64,000 nt of DNA from Desulfonatronum thioautotrophicum (lineage in GTDB: Bacteria; Desulfobacterota; Desulfovibrionia; Desulfovibrionales; Desulfonatronaceae), in NCBI RefSeq assembly GCF_000934745.1, contig NZ_JYNO01000012.1, forward strand, positions 1 to 64,000, written 5' to 3'. The first letter of the stretch is position 1, and each line of letters begins with the position of its first letter. Below the pieces are notes generated by a model that saw only the letters and a program-made list of their open reading frames with translations, did not search any database and was not told where the DNA came from. Positions 38,254 to 48,136 of the stretch are shown here, piece by piece. A program made the position numbers and the translations under genes.

Positions 38254-39171
38254 ATGACCCAGAAACCGTCTGTCTCTCTCGCGGATGTGCTCCAAGCACA
38301 GAACAATTCAGAAACTTTGATTATCGACGTCCTTCCGCCCGAGCACTTTGCAAATCGACATATTCCCAAAGCTGTCAACGCCTGTGTTTACGAAGTCACG
38401 TTCCTTGAGCAGGTTTTTCGCCTGACCACTGACAAAAGTGCGGTGGTCATTCTTTACGGTGCAGGCCAAGGATCGCATGATGCCGCCACAGCAGCAGAAA
38501 AACTGGAAAGAGCCGGTTTTTCGAACGTGTCCGTATTTCATGGTGGGTTATCTGCCTGGAAGGATGCCGGTAAACCTTTTGATGGCGTATCTCCGGATCA
38601 GGAGGAACCGGCACACCCGGTTTTGAAACTGGATAAGTCAAGGTATGTAGTGATCCCGGATGAATCGAATGTGTTTTGGACAGGGCGAAATTATAATAGC
38701 CGGCATACCGGCAAATTGACGGTTCAGAGCGGAGAACTGTTTGGCCACCCTGGAGATTTGAGAGGCACCTTTGTCCTGGCCATGGATACGATCATCAATT
38801 TGGATCTAGCCGGTGATGACCTGCAACAGGTGCTGGAGGACCATCTCAAATCGGATGATTTTTTCTTCGTTTCCCGGTTTCCCACGTGTACCCTGAATAT
38901 CCAGAAGATGATACCGATCGAGGGCGCTGCCGCGACAACGCCCAACTACGCTGTTCATGGGGCCTTGACGCTCCGAGGCGTGACCCATGAGATCGTCTTC
39001 GATGCAAATCTACGCTCCTTGGATGACGGGAAAATTGCGATTATCGCAAATTTTGACATGGACAGAACAAAATGGGGCGTCATCTATGGATCGGCAAGGT
39101 TTTTCAAGTTCCTGAGCTATCATATCGTGTTTGATGCCATAAGTATCGACCTGCGCGTCGTTTTGGAATGA
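38254..39171 (+). CDS. rhodanese-like/YceI fusion protein, rhodanese cysteine absent
   Basis: A 305-residue protein without signal peptide. Residues 1-110 form a rhodanese domain (LIIDVLPPEHFANRHIPKAVNACVYEV; GLSAWKDAGKPF), but the active-site loop reads VVILYGAGQGSHDAA where a catalytic cysteine is expected, so sulfur transfer is improbable. Residues 135-305 form a YceI-like lipid-binding beta barrel (TWNID-type, here SNVFWTGRNYNSRHTGKLTVQ...). The two folds together are unusual. AGGAG lies 8 bases before the ATG. It may act as a cytoplasmic or membrane-surface binder of an isoprenoid or lipid; inferred. Confidence 0.78.
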   Translation: MTQKPSVSLADVLQAQNNSETLIIDVLPPEHFANRHIPKAVNACVYEVTFLEQVFRLTTDKSAVVILYGAGQGSHDAATAAEKLERAGFSNVSVFHGGLSAWKDAGKPFDGVSPDQEEPAHPVLKLDKSRYVVIPDESNVFWTGRNYNSRHTGKLTVQSGELFGHPGDLRGTFVLAMDTIINLDLAGDDLQQVLEDHLKSDDFFFVSRFPTCTLNIQKMIPIEGAAATTPNYAVHGALTLRGVTHEIVFDANLRSLDDGKIAIIANFDMDRTKWGVIYGSARFFKFLSYHIVFDAISIDLRVVLE

Positions 39172-39307
39172 CTTCAGACCGGTAGAAAAATAACGGGGTC
39201 CCCTTGCCCAAACGAATCTACGATCCAATCCAATCATAACGGGACTTGCCAGTACTGAAAGGTCCCTCCCGATGGCTGGAAATATTCCGGGGACATGGCT
39301 GATTGAC

Positions 39308-42300
39308 TCACTCAGGCAGGATTTCATTCGTCTTCTCATCCAAAGCCCTTCGGACCATGGCTGCGAGTTCCTTCAACATGAAGGGTTTGCCGAGAAAGCC
39401 TTTGGCACCCGAAGCAAGCATGTCCTTGCCGCGGGCATTAGCCTTATAGCCGCTGGCAACAACAACTTTGACTTCTCGGTCGAGGCGTAGCAGTTCCTTC
39501 AGGCATTTGTAACCGCCCATGCCCGGCATGTTCAGGTCCAAAAGGACCAGGTGGATGGACTTGCCATGCTCTCTATAGATATTCAGGGCTTGCTCACCGT
39601 TGAAGGCCACTTTCACGCTGTAGCCGAGCATTTCCAGGGCATCACGAGTAAGCTCTCGGATTTCCGGCTCATCATCCACAACAAGGATTGTCTCATTGCC
39701 GCCTTGAAGCGATGGTTCCGGCATACGCTCAACTTGCGTGACGTCACCCAGTTCCACGGCGGGCAGATAGACCCTGAACGTTGTGCCGGTTTTGGGTTCG
39801 CTGTAGCACTGGATATAGCCACCATGGGCCTTGACGATGCCGTAGACCGAGGCCAGCCCGAGACCTGTCCCTTTGCCTACTTCTTTGGTTGTGAAGAAGG
39901 GGTCGAAGATATGCTCTATTGTTTCGGAGTCTATGCCGCACCCCGTGTCGGTTACGGTCAGGACAACGTGGGGACCGGCGGAAGAGTCTGGATGGTGTTT
40001 GACAAAGTCCTCGTCCAAAACCACGTTGCTTGTTTCGATGACCAGCTTTCCGCCGTCAGGCATGGCCTCCACGGCATTGCCCACCAGATTGAGCTGGATC
40101 TGTTCGATTTGAACCGGATCAGCGAAAAGTTGCCAAATGGAAGGATCGAGATGTAGTTCCAAGGCGATCATCTTTGGGATGGTCCGCTCCAGAATTCCGA
40201 CCACATTTTGTACTTCCTGATTCAAATCGACATTTACTTTTTTGGATTCGGCTTTTCGGCTGAAAAACAGAAGCTGTTGTACCAGTTGAGCGGCTCTGTC
40301 TATGGATCTCGTCACGTTCTGCAAGCGCATTGCGTCCAGGTGATCCTTGAAGTGACCTTGTAAAAGTAACTCGATGTTCCCCCGCATGACTTGCAGTAAA
40401 TTGTTGAAGTCATGGGCCACGCCCCCGGCCAAAATACCCACGGACTCCATCTTATGGGCCTGGTTGAGCTGGGCCTGTAATTTTTCCTTCTCCTCTGCCG
40501 CGCGACGTTGCTCGGTAATGTCGATGCCGATACCGGTCAAATAGGGTTCCCCGTTAATTATCAGACGAATGCCCGTAAAGTACATGGGGATGGTGGAGCC
40601 GTCTTTTTTCTGTAGATTCGCTTCCGCTTCTCCGATATCTTTTTCAATGGTAGACCGGACCCCGTTGAGAATTGCTTGAATGCTTTCCCCGTCTCCCCTG
40701 AACCAATCCAGTATGTGTTTATTAGCCAGTTCTTCGAATGTGAATCCGGTCATCGTTTCGTGGTTCCTGTTCCACCGGACCAGCCGCTCTTTGGCATCAT
40801 AAAGATATAACATTCCAGGAACGCTATTGAAAATGGCCTCAATGAAAGTTTTTTCCCGAAGCAACTCGTTCTCGGTCATTTTCCGTTGGGTAATGTCCCG
40901 AATAATGTAGACCATCCCCAATGGCTTGGAATTCATGTCACTGATTACGGCGCCGTTGACTTCCGCGTCAATTACGGTGCCGTCAAATTGCAATTGATAC
41001 TCCTGGGGCCCGATGTTCTTCTCGAGCCTCTGCCGTGCGTTTTCCACAGCACGTGACAGATCATGAGGGGCAATGAAGGAAAAGACATTTTTACCGTAGA
41101 TGCCTTCCTCCGGATGACTTTCCAGAGCAGGAAAAGCCATTTCGTTGACAAAGGTGATCGTTCCATCCAGGTCGGTCCTGATAATCAGGTCCGGCACGGT
41201 TTGTAAGATCTTGCGTTGCATCTCTTCGCTTTCCAGCAAGGCCTCTTCGGCCCGCTTGCGCTCGGTGATGTCCCGGGATGTGAATAAAACTTCCTTCTCA
41301 TTGCCTTGTTCATCAAAAATGAATTTCCCGATTGTCTCAAACCAAAGGCACTCGCCGTCACGACGAAGATATCGATAGTCGATCTTTTTGCCTTCATCTT
41401 TGTTGGTCACGAATTCAATCAAAGCATTTTCAACTCTTTGATAATCTTCGGGGTAAACAAAATCCTTGACATTTCTTCCGACGAGGGAATCGAGTTCGTA
41501 ACCCAGGATGCTGTGGGAAGGGCTGATAAATTTGAAGTTGCAGTCCATGTCTGCCACAGATACCAGATCGGTCATGGTGTTGGTAATACTATCCAGCAAT
41601 TGGGATTTTTGGCGTAGGGCATCTTCGGCCAGTTTGAGTGTAGAAATATCGGTATGCGTCCCTACCAAGCGCAGAGCCTTGCCGGAATCATCTCTCTTTG
41701 CCACGGTACCCCGACCCAGAATCCACAACCAGTTTCCATCTTTAGCCTGCATGCGAAACTCAATAGCAAAGGAATTCATTAGGTTATTGATACAGTCCAG
41801 GCTGGCTCGATAGGCTTTCTCTTTATCTTCAGGATGAATCAAGTCCAGCCATGTTTGCACATGAGGAGGCACGGCGGTGGAGTCATATCCAAGCATCAAG
41901 GCATAGCCCGGACTAAAATAAACCTCTCCAGTGGTTACATTCCAATCCCACAGGCCGTCCCTGGTTGCTTCCATAGCAAGTGTAAAGCGCTCCTCGCTTT
42001 CACGAAGCGCCTGTTCTGCCTGTTTACGTTCCGTAATGTCCTGAAAAATGCAGTGTGTTCTCAAAAACCGGTCTTGGTCGTCACATTGTATTTTGCCGTT
42101 GAAGTAGACAAGAATGGTGCTTCCATCCTTCTTGACCATCTCGAATTCAACGCCCAGAATTTCGCCCACCGCCTTGAACCTTGGGAAATTCTCCTGGAAA
42201 TGGTCCCTCCAAGCAGGATGCAGAATATCCCCGAAGTTTTTTCCGATCAGTTCCTCCCGACTGTAACCAAGCACATTAAGGAAGGCCTTGTTGACATCCA

Positions 42301-42802
42301 GAAAATTTCCCTGCTCGTCTAGAGACTGATAGGGCATGGGGGCGTTTGTGAACATCAGCCGGAAATGCTCCTCGCTCTTCTTTTCGGCCTGCTCGGTATT
42401 TTTCCGTGCGGAAATGTTCGTGATAAAACCGTAAAGGTGTGTGAGATTTCCTTTTTCATCCCGAACCAGATGGACGGTTTCCGATGTCCAGAAGGTTGAG
42501 CCGTCTTTTCGCCGATGCAGGGCTTCAAAATCTTTTATTGAATCAACACCGTCAAAGAATTCGAAAAAACGGTGTCGATCCGCCGGCTCAGCGTATATTT
42601 GAGCAGCAATATCAGTGACGGCCCCAATCATTTCCTGGGTCGAGCCATATCCGTACATATCTGCCATGGCTGGGTTTATTGAGAGAAACTTCCCTTCCGG
42701 CGTAGATGTGAAAATGCCGATGGGCGCGTTCATCAGGATGTCATGGGCGCTGGGGAAGCCTGCTTGAGCGAGAGCAATTTCAGGGGGTTGTTTCTTGGGC
42801 AT
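39308..42802 (-). CDS. multi-PAS hybrid sensor histidine kinase, NtrB-type
   Basis: A 1164-residue soluble kinase. Six PAS domains lie in tandem (segments beginning [46 protein letters not shown] and [10 protein letters not shown]), then an NtrB-like phosphotransfer helix ([19 protein letters not shown]), ATPase ([20 protein letters not shown]) and a C-terminal receiver domain (ILVVDDEPE, phospho-Asp in [11 protein letters not shown]). No membrane segment. [10 protein letters not shown] at 42802 is the chosen start because AGGA lies just upstream. It is paralogous at its first PAS domain to the kinase at 44437. Partners unknown. Confidence 0.93.
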   Translation of the reverse strand: MPKKQPPEIALAQAGFPSAHDILMNAPIGIFTSTPEGKFLSINPAMADMYGYGSTQEMIGAVTDIAAQIYAEPADRHRFFEFFDGVDSIKDFEALHRRKDGSTFWTSETVHLVRDEKGNLTHLYGFITNISARKNTEQAEKKSEEHFRLMFTNAPMPYQSLDEQGNFLDVNKAFLNVLGYSREELIGKNFGDILHPAWRDHFQENFPRFKAVGEILGVEFEMVKKDGSTILVYFNGKIQCDDQDRFLRTHCIFQDITERKQAEQALRESEERFTLAMEATRDGLWDWNVTTGEVYFSPGYALMLGYDSTAVPPHVQTWLDLIHPEDKEKAYRASLDCINNLMNSFAIEFRMQAKDGNWLWILGRGTVAKRDDSGKALRLVGTHTDISTLKLAEDALRQKSQLLDSITNTMTDLVSVADMDCNFKFISPSHSILGYELDSLVGRNVKDFVYPEDYQRVENALIEFVTNKDEGKKIDYRYLRRDGECLWFETIGKFIFDEQGNEKEVLFTSRDITERKRAEEALLESEEMQRKILQTVPDLIIRTDLDGTITFVNEMAFPALESHPEEGIYGKNVFSFIAPHDLSRAVENARQRLEKNIGPQEYQLQFDGTVIDAEVNGAVISDMNSKPLGMVYIIRDITQRKMTENELLREKTFIEAIFNSVPGMLYLYDAKERLVRWNRNHETMTGFTFEELANKHILDWFRGDGESIQAILNGVRSTIEKDIGEAEANLQKKDGSTIPMYFTGIRLIINGEPYLTGIGIDITEQRRAAEEKEKLQAQLNQAHKMESVGILAGGVAHDFNNLLQVMRGNIELLLQGHFKDHLDAMRLQNVTRSIDRAAQLVQQLLFFSRKAESKKVNVDLNQEVQNVVGILERTIPKMIALELHLDPSIWQLFADPVQIEQIQLNLVGNAVEAMPDGGKLVIETSNVVLDEDFVKHHPDSSAGPHVVLTVTDTGCGIDSETIEHIFDPFFTTKEVGKGTGLGLASVYGIVKAHGGYIQCYSEPKTGTTFRVYLPAVELGDVTQVERMPEPSLQGGNETILVVDDEPEIRELTRDALEMLGYSVKVAFNGEQALNIYREHGKSIHLVLLDLNMPGMGGYKCLKELLRLDREVKVVVASGYKANARGKDMLASGAKGFLGKPFMLKELAAMVRRALDEKTNEILPE

Positions 42803-42922
42803 ACGGGTTCCTGAATGATCGAGGCAAGGGGGGCAAATGGAAACAGGCCACATAATCAGGCACAGCACATGCCATGTCCTGGAAACGTTTCACCTTTATT
42901 CAAGCTACGGCATCTGGGCAAA

Positions 42923-42943
42923 GGGCAGGCGCAAGGCCTGCCC
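42923..42943. repeat. REP-like hairpin GGGCAGGC-GCAAG-GCCTGCCC
   Basis: A perfect 8-bp stem with 5-base loop. It is the inverted counterpart of the hairpin at 28860. Confidence 0.72.
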
Positions 42944-43157
42944 CTACGGGGCGCGATTATGCGGATGACCATCTGGAAACATATGCCAATGTGCCAACCA
43001 GTTCAGAACCATCCCGTTTTTTCTGGTAAGCGGAAAATTTGTCGAAATATCTTATAGTTACACTGTATGGGTGAACTTGTCGGGAAAGAATACACTTGTG
43101 CCCGGTAAAATCAAAACTACCAAATGCAAATTTTTGTCTTTATTGAGCTTAGTTGTC

Positions 43158-43173
43158 TGGAATGGGTTTTGCT
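43158..43173 (+). promoter_or_regulatory. candidate sigma-54 promoter for PEP-CTERM gene
   Basis: TGGAATGGGTTTTGCT has GG-N10-GC spacing; the -12 box TTGCT is good and the -24 box is TGGAAT rather than TGGCAC. Predicted start near 43184, about 37 bases before the ATG. PEP-CTERM genes in other bacteria are known to be controlled by sigma-54 with PrsK/PrsR. Confidence 0.5.
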
Positions 43174-43220
43174 AGACTTTGCAAGCTGTATTTTCATTCC
43201 ATAAAAAAAGGACAACCCCA

Positions 43221-43880
43221 ATGAAGTCATTATTCCTTGCATTCCTTCTTACCGCTATTTGTTCCGTTCCTGCGATGGCAGTTCCCATTCAAAGCTCCAA
43301 TGGCCATAGTGGCCTGGGACTTTTCGATGGCAAGTTTGAGTTTAACATTATTGACGATGGACTGGCTGAAGTTGTCGTTACCCTGACAAACGCCTCTCCC
43401 ATAAACAATGGCGGCTTCCTCACGGCTTTTGCTTTTATTCTTCCGGAATCGTTAGAAATTAATTCTTCGACGCATCATACGGGTTTTGATTTGCTCAGCG
43501 GAAACTTCAACACAGCACCGTTCTCCGGCTTCAATATTGGATCCTCCAGTACAAGGGGGCAATGGCAAGGTGGAGGTTCACCCAGATATGGACTTGGTGT
43601 CGGAGAGACGGGCACGTTTACGTTTACTCTGATGGGGACGGATCTCACGGGCATCACGGCAGAATCATTTTTTAACCCCTCTTCCGAATCGTTTGTTGCT
43701 CGATTTCGTGGCTTCAACGATGGGAAAAGTGACAAGGTTTCAGGCTTTCCAACTTTTCCGGATAGAACCATAACGGAAAACACACCTATCCCAACCCCTG
43801 AACCCGGCACCATCGCCCTGCTGGGCATCGGGCTGGCCGGATTGGGTCTGTACGGCTACCGTCGCAAGAACAAGGTTTAA
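43221..43880 (+). CDS. PEP-CTERM sorting-signal protein
   Basis: A 219-residue exported protein. It has a signal peptide (MKSLFLAFLLTAICSVPAMA), a beta-rich extracellular body with Ser/Thr/Asn/Gly-rich strands, and the C-terminal sorting signal TPEPGTIALLGIGLAGLGL followed by YGYRRKNKV. PEP-CTERM proteins are processed by an exosortase (EpsH/XrtA) and are linked to exopolysaccharide biofilm or floc formation. No exosortase is in this window. AAGGA lies 8 bases before the ATG. A strong terminator follows. Its neighbours are two PAS kinases. Confidence 0.9.
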   Translation: MKSLFLAFLLTAICSVPAMAVPIQSSNGHSGLGLFDGKFEFNIIDDGLAEVVVTLTNASPINNGGFLTAFAFILPESLEINSSTHHTGFDLLSGNFNTAPFSGFNIGSSSTRGQWQGGGSPRYGLGVGETGTFTFTLMGTDLTGITAESFFNPSSESFVARFRGFNDGKSDKVSGFPTFPDRTITENTPIPTPEPGTIALLGIGLAGLGLYGYRRKNKV

Positions 43881-43902
43881 TTCAATCTGCTTCCTCCTCC
43901 AT

Positions 43903-43942
43903 CACCCCCGCCCCGGCATGTCCGAGGCGGGGGTGTTTTTTT
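43903..43942 (+). terminator. rho-independent terminator of PEP-CTERM gene
   Basis: CACCCCCGCC pairs with GGCGGGGGTG across a 13-base loop, followed by seven T residues. Confidence 0.93.
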
Positions 43943-43981
43943 CTGGGCAGGAGTTCCGGCCCGTGGTCTGATGGAGGCCGG

Positions 43982-44254
43982 TTATTCCGCCGTGGTCGGG
44001 TCGATGACAGAGTGGACTTCTGAAACGGCATTCGCGGGAAATCCTCCCATTTCAGCATGCTTTCGAACAGAGGCTTCGTCTGGAGCGATGTAAACGCAGT
44101 AAACCTTGTCGTCCGTCACGTAGCTGTGGACCCACTGGACTTGCGGTCCCAGTTCACCCAAAACGCTGCACGACTTCTGCGAGATGCCCTGTAGTTCCGC
44201 TGACGAGAGTTTGCCTGCACCGGGGATTTCACGTTCAATCACGAATTTCGGCAT
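43982..44254 (-). CDS. DUF4242 (SCO4226-like) small protein
   Basis: A 90-residue protein resembling the DUF4242 family (ferredoxin-like fold, small nickel-binding homologue known in Streptomyces): MPKFVIEREIPGAGKLSSAELQ, then VQWVHSYVTDDKVYCVYIAPDEASVRKHAEMGGFP. The AAGGAG-like sequence AAGGAGCAATGC lies upstream of the ATG. It is between the terminator of the PEP-CTERM gene and the kinase at 44437. No known pathway link. Confidence 0.8.
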   Translation of the reverse strand: MPKFVIEREIPGAGKLSSAELQGISQKSCSVLGELGPQVQWVHSYVTDDKVYCVYIAPDEASVRKHAEMGGFPANAVSEVHSVIDPTTAE

Positions 44255-44436
44255 TGCATTGCTCCTTGTTGATGTTGATTTCCGGACAAGGGGTTATTTT
44301 GCACAATAACATCGCCCGTGTCCTTTCCAGGCCAATGCATACGCAATGGGCGCTGTTCTGAAAAGCGATCATGAAGCCTGGCGGGCGGGGAACTCCAGGC
44401 GAGTCGGGCCGGTGGTCAAGAGTGGGCGTGGGGGAT

Positions 44437-47400
44437 TTACCTTGGTACTACTCGTACCAACATCCTGGTCAAATCCTCCATCTTCACCGGTTTGGCCAGG
44501 TAGTCGTTCATCCCGGCATCCAGGAATTTTTCCCGGTCCCCAAGCATGGCATAGGCGGTCAAGGCAATGATGGGGATGTCTTTTTTGGTGCCCAGGTGCG
44601 TGGATGAGCGGATGGCCTGGGTTGTTTCCACGCCGTTCATCACCGGCATCTGAATGTCCATCAGGATCACGTCGAAGTTCTGCTCCGTCAGCAGGGCGAT
44701 AACCTGCCGTCCATCCTCGGCCAGGGTCACGGCGTGTCCGGCCTTTTCCAGGAGTTTGATCGCGGGAAATGAGCTGGACGGCTCGTCCTCGGCCAGGAGG
44801 ATGCGCAGGCCTTGCCGCTCTTTGGTCAACTGCCTTGACCCGTGTTCCGTGCTCATGCCCTCCTGCTCAGGCAGCTTGAAGGGCAGGGCGACATAGAGTG
44901 CCGTGCCTTCACCGGGCTGGCTTTCGATGCTTATTGTTCCGCCCATCAGATCCACAATGCGTTTGACGATGGCCAATCCCAATCCGGCACCTTGGAAGTT
45001 GCGGGTATAGGAGCAGTCAATCTGGACAAAAGGTTGGAACAGACCATCCAGCTTGTCTTCCGGGATGCCGAGGCCGGTGTCGGAGACGGTGAATAACACC
45101 CTGAACGTATTCTCCTTGAAGGTGCCCAGCGAAGTCATATCCAACCGGACAATCCCCTCCTTCGTGAATTTTAGCGCATTGCCAACAAGGTTGAACAAGA
45201 TCTGTCTGACTCGTGCCGCATCGCCGACAAGCTTGTCAGGAATGCGGGGATCAATCTGGCATTCCAGGTGGACGCCTTTGTTCCTGGCCGTGATCTTGAA
45301 TAATTCGGACACGGAATCGGCGAGTTCATGGACCACGAATTCCGCTTCATGGATTGCCATCTTGCCGGCCTCAACCATGGACAGGTCCAGGATGTCGGAG
45401 AGCAGGCTTGTCAGGCGGTGGGCCGACTTGATGGTCATGTGCAAGATTTGTCTTTGTTTGTCATCCAGGGAGGTCGTCTCCAGAAGCTGCATTGTACCCA
45501 GAATGCCATTCAACGGAGTGCGGATTTCATGGGACATGTTCGCCAGGAACTCCGACTTGGCCCGGTTGGCGGCTTCGGCCTGTTCTTTGGCTATGGCCAG
45601 GGCGGTTTCAGCGCGTTTGCGCTCCGTGATGTTCCGTGTCGCGGAAAGGGCGTAGGATTTGCCTTGCAGGGTGATTGGCGCGGTGACGACTTCCACCGGG
45701 ATTTCAGTACCATCCTTGTGCAGGTCAAGGGTTTCAAACGCTGACAGGGTCACTTCCCTGCTGACGATGGTGCCGGGGCAGCCCCGAACCGAGGGAGCCT
45801 GGATATCCGCCAGGGTCATGCCCAACAATTCCTCTCTTGTGTACCCGAGAAGCCGGCAGGCCGCATCGTTGACGTCAAACAGGAAATCATCCATCCGCCA
45901 GATGAACAGCGGATCCGGGTTGTGGCTGAACAGGATCCGAAACCGTTCCTCATTCTCGCGCAACGCCTCTTCAACCTGCTTCCTTTCCGTGATGTCGATG
46001 GCCGTTGCCGCGAGAAATTTGGGTTGTTCCCGTTCATTCCTGATCACAACGCCGCTCATCAACATTGGAAAGACAGTGCCGTTTTTGTGCGCGTGCCAGA
46101 CTTCCTGGTTGATTAATTGTCCTTCCGCAACGAGCATCTCGCGAAATTTATGGACTTCCACCAATTGTCGGTCATCATGAAAAACAGCGAGATTCCGGCC
46201 CAACAACTCCTCGGGCTGGTATCCGTGGATCTGTGCAAAATAGGTGTTGATGTATAGTAAATTGCCCTGCATGTCGGAAATGCCGATGCCATGCACGGCC
46301 TGGTCCGAAATGGTCTTGAACTTGCGGATTTCTTCCTCAGCGTTTTTTCTCGCGGTGATGTCCCTGAACTCAGCCACCCGGACCTTTCTTCCCTTGTATG
46401 CAATGTTCCGGGCTTCAAGGCGAAGAGGGTATTCCTGGCCATTCTTGCGCAATCCGAATGCTTCATACGGCTGCTCATGCCCGGCAAGGATATTGTTTTT
46501 CACCTGATCACGGGATTGCTCCGCGATCAACTGGAGCCCATCCATCCCGATAAGTTCATCATAGGTGTATCCGGTTATTTCCGAGAGCCCCTGATTGCAT
46601 TCCAGGATGATGCCATTGTCGTGAATGATGATACCACCGAACGATGAATTATGCAGGGCCTTGAATCGTTCCTCGCTCTCCTGAAGCGCTTCCTCGGCGC
46701 GCTTGCGATCTGTCATGTCCCGAGCAAAAAAACTGACGCCGATAACCTGGCCATGCTCATCACGAATCGGACTGTGGGTAACTTCCACAAACACCCTGGA
46801 CAATTCCTGTCTGCCGGAAAAGGCCTGATCCATGAACGACTCCCCACCCAGGGCCCTGTCGATATTCCGTCGGGATTTTTCCCTGTCTTCTTCGACGGTT
46901 TGATACTCATACAAGCTGTGTCCAATCTGGATGTCCACGCCATAAAGAGCCCGCATGCCCCGGGCATGGCTTTGGTTGAAGCTGGTATAGCGGTATTCGC
47001 GGTCTAAAGAGAATATTGGGGCAAGAGAACTCTCCATGATTCCCTCAAGCAGTGCATTCTTGAACCGCAACTCCTCCTCTGCGCGGTATGATTCGGTAAT
47101 GTCCCGATTGACGACGATGGCCGCTTCAATGTTTCCGGCTTCGTCCAGCACTGGTGCTGTGTAATTGAGGATAATTTTTTTCTTTCCATCAAAGGCGTCG
47201 ATTTCCAGGAGTTCATCGACAATGGTTGCACTATTGTTCACGGTGTGTGCCAATGCCCAATCCTCCGGGGTAATATTTTCTCCGGAGGGCAGACGTCTGG
47301 CCCTGAAAATTTCGTACTCTTTCTGCTCCACATTGGGCTCCGCCCCCCAAATTTTCACCCCCGCCGGGTTGCCTTGCAGCAGTTTTCCGTTCTTGTCCGC

Positions 47401-47880
47401 GATCCACAGTCCAATAGGCAATTTCTCAAACACGTTCTTGAACAGATTCTTGCTTTTGCGCAGCGCCTCCTCGGCTGTCTTGCGGTCGGTAATGTCCGTA
47501 ACAAAGCCTTGATAATGGGCAACACTCCCATCTTCCGCAGAGACGGCCCAAATGCTCCCTGATGCCCAGAAACGGGAGCCGTCCCGACGAACGTGTTGGC
47601 ATTCGTAGTTTTTGACCAATCCATCCCCGGCCAAGAGGCGGCTGAGGACGAGGATATCCTGGGGATCAGCGAACAATTCAGCGGCAATATCCTGGACCGA
47701 AGCCACCATGTCTTGCGGTGTGGCATATCCGTACATATCCGCCAGGGCATGGTTGGCGCAGAGAAATTTCCCCTCCGGAGTGGACATGAAAATGCCGATC
47801 GGGGAATCCATCAGGATTTCATGAGCGTTGGGAAAGGCTGCCTCAGCGGAATGCGCATCCTGGGCTTGTTTCTGGGACAT
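44437..47880 (-). CDS. multi-PAS hybrid sensor histidine kinase
   Basis: A 1147-residue soluble kinase with six PAS domains (segments beginning MDSPIGIF, LPIGLWIAD, SSLAPIFSLD, SSFGGIIIHD, AVHGIGISD and NPDPLFIWR), a HisKA helix of the common type (KSEFLANMSHEIRTPLNGIL), an ATPase domain (SDTGLGIPED, GAGLGLAIVKRIVDLMGG) and a C-terminal receiver (LRILLAEDEPSS, phospho-Asp in LMDIQMPVMNG). MSQKQAQDAH at 47880 is chosen over the ATG at 47895, with AAGGAG 7 bases upstream. Its first PAS domain closely resembles that of the kinase at 39308. Confidence 0.93.
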   Translation of the reverse strand: MSQKQAQDAHSAEAAFPNAHEILMDSPIGIFMSTPEGKFLCANHALADMYGYATPQDMVASVQDIAAELFADPQDILVLSRLLAGDGLVKNYECQHVRRDGSRFWASGSIWAVSAEDGSVAHYQGFVTDITDRKTAEEALRKSKNLFKNVFEKLPIGLWIADKNGKLLQGNPAGVKIWGAEPNVEQKEYEIFRARRLPSGENITPEDWALAHTVNNSATIVDELLEIDAFDGKKKIILNYTAPVLDEAGNIEAAIVVNRDITESYRAEEELRFKNALLEGIMESSLAPIFSLDREYRYTSFNQSHARGMRALYGVDIQIGHSLYEYQTVEEDREKSRRNIDRALGGESFMDQAFSGRQELSRVFVEVTHSPIRDEHGQVIGVSFFARDMTDRKRAEEALQESEERFKALHNSSFGGIIIHDNGIILECNQGLSEITGYTYDELIGMDGLQLIAEQSRDQVKNNILAGHEQPYEAFGLRKNGQEYPLRLEARNIAYKGRKVRVAEFRDITARKNAEEEIRKFKTISDQAVHGIGISDMQGNLLYINTYFAQIHGYQPEELLGRNLAVFHDDRQLVEVHKFREMLVAEGQLINQEVWHAHKNGTVFPMLMSGVVIRNEREQPKFLAATAIDITERKQVEEALRENEERFRILFSHNPDPLFIWRMDDFLFDVNDAACRLLGYTREELLGMTLADIQAPSVRGCPGTIVSREVTLSAFETLDLHKDGTEIPVEVVTAPITLQGKSYALSATRNITERKRAETALAIAKEQAEAANRAKSEFLANMSHEIRTPLNGILGTMQLLETTSLDDKQRQILHMTIKSAHRLTSLLSDILDLSMVEAGKMAIHEAEFVVHELADSVSELFKITARNKGVHLECQIDPRIPDKLVGDAARVRQILFNLVGNALKFTKEGIVRLDMTSLGTFKENTFRVLFTVSDTGLGIPEDKLDGLFQPFVQIDCSYTRNFQGAGLGLAIVKRIVDLMGGTISIESQPGEGTALYVALPFKLPEQEGMSTEHGSRQLTKERQGLRILLAEDEPSSSFPAIKLLEKAGHAVTLAEDGRQVIALLTEQNFDVILMDIQMPVMNGVETTQAIRSSTHLGTKKDIPIIALTAYAMLGDREKFLDAGMNDYLAKPVKMEDLTRMLVRVVPR

Positions 47881-47890
47881 GAAGAACTCC

Positions 47891-47934
47891 TTCATTTCTT
47901 TTTCCCTTCTCTCGAAATAAGGTCAAGCATGGAT
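47891..47934. repeat. 44-bp leader repeat, copy A
   Basis: The upstream sequence of the kinase at 44437, containing TCATTTCTTTTTCCCT and AATAAGGTCAAGCATG. It is repeated with few differences at 49969-50012. Confidence 0.7.
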
Positions 47935-48080
47935 TTTGTTTATGAATCTTCAGCAGTCTTGAGAGATTGATCGCACCTGCCTTGAGGCGATGGCCTTGGT
48001 TCTGTTGGTGTCGCTCACTGCCGGGTAATTATCCGAATTTTTCCAAAGGGTCTGGCCGGACAATTTGACCAAAGAATTTA

Positions 48081-48108
48081 AAAAAGCCCTGATATATCAA
48101 GGCTTTTT
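48081..48108 (-). terminator. rho-independent terminator of 48137 gene
   Basis: AAAAAGCC and GGCTTTTT stem with a 12-base loop and flanking A/T tracts, just after the stop codon of the minus-strand gene. Confidence 0.8.
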
Positions 48109-48136
48109 GCTAATAATCATGGAGTTGGGATTTTTT

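Larger units (their letters stand above)
42803..43220. promoter_or_regulatory. kinase/PEP-CTERM intergenic region
   Basis: 418 bases. It contains the REP-like hairpin at 42923-42943 and the candidate sigma-54 promoter at 43158-43173. The remaining sequence is AT-rich and shows no ORF of interest. Confidence 0.45.
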
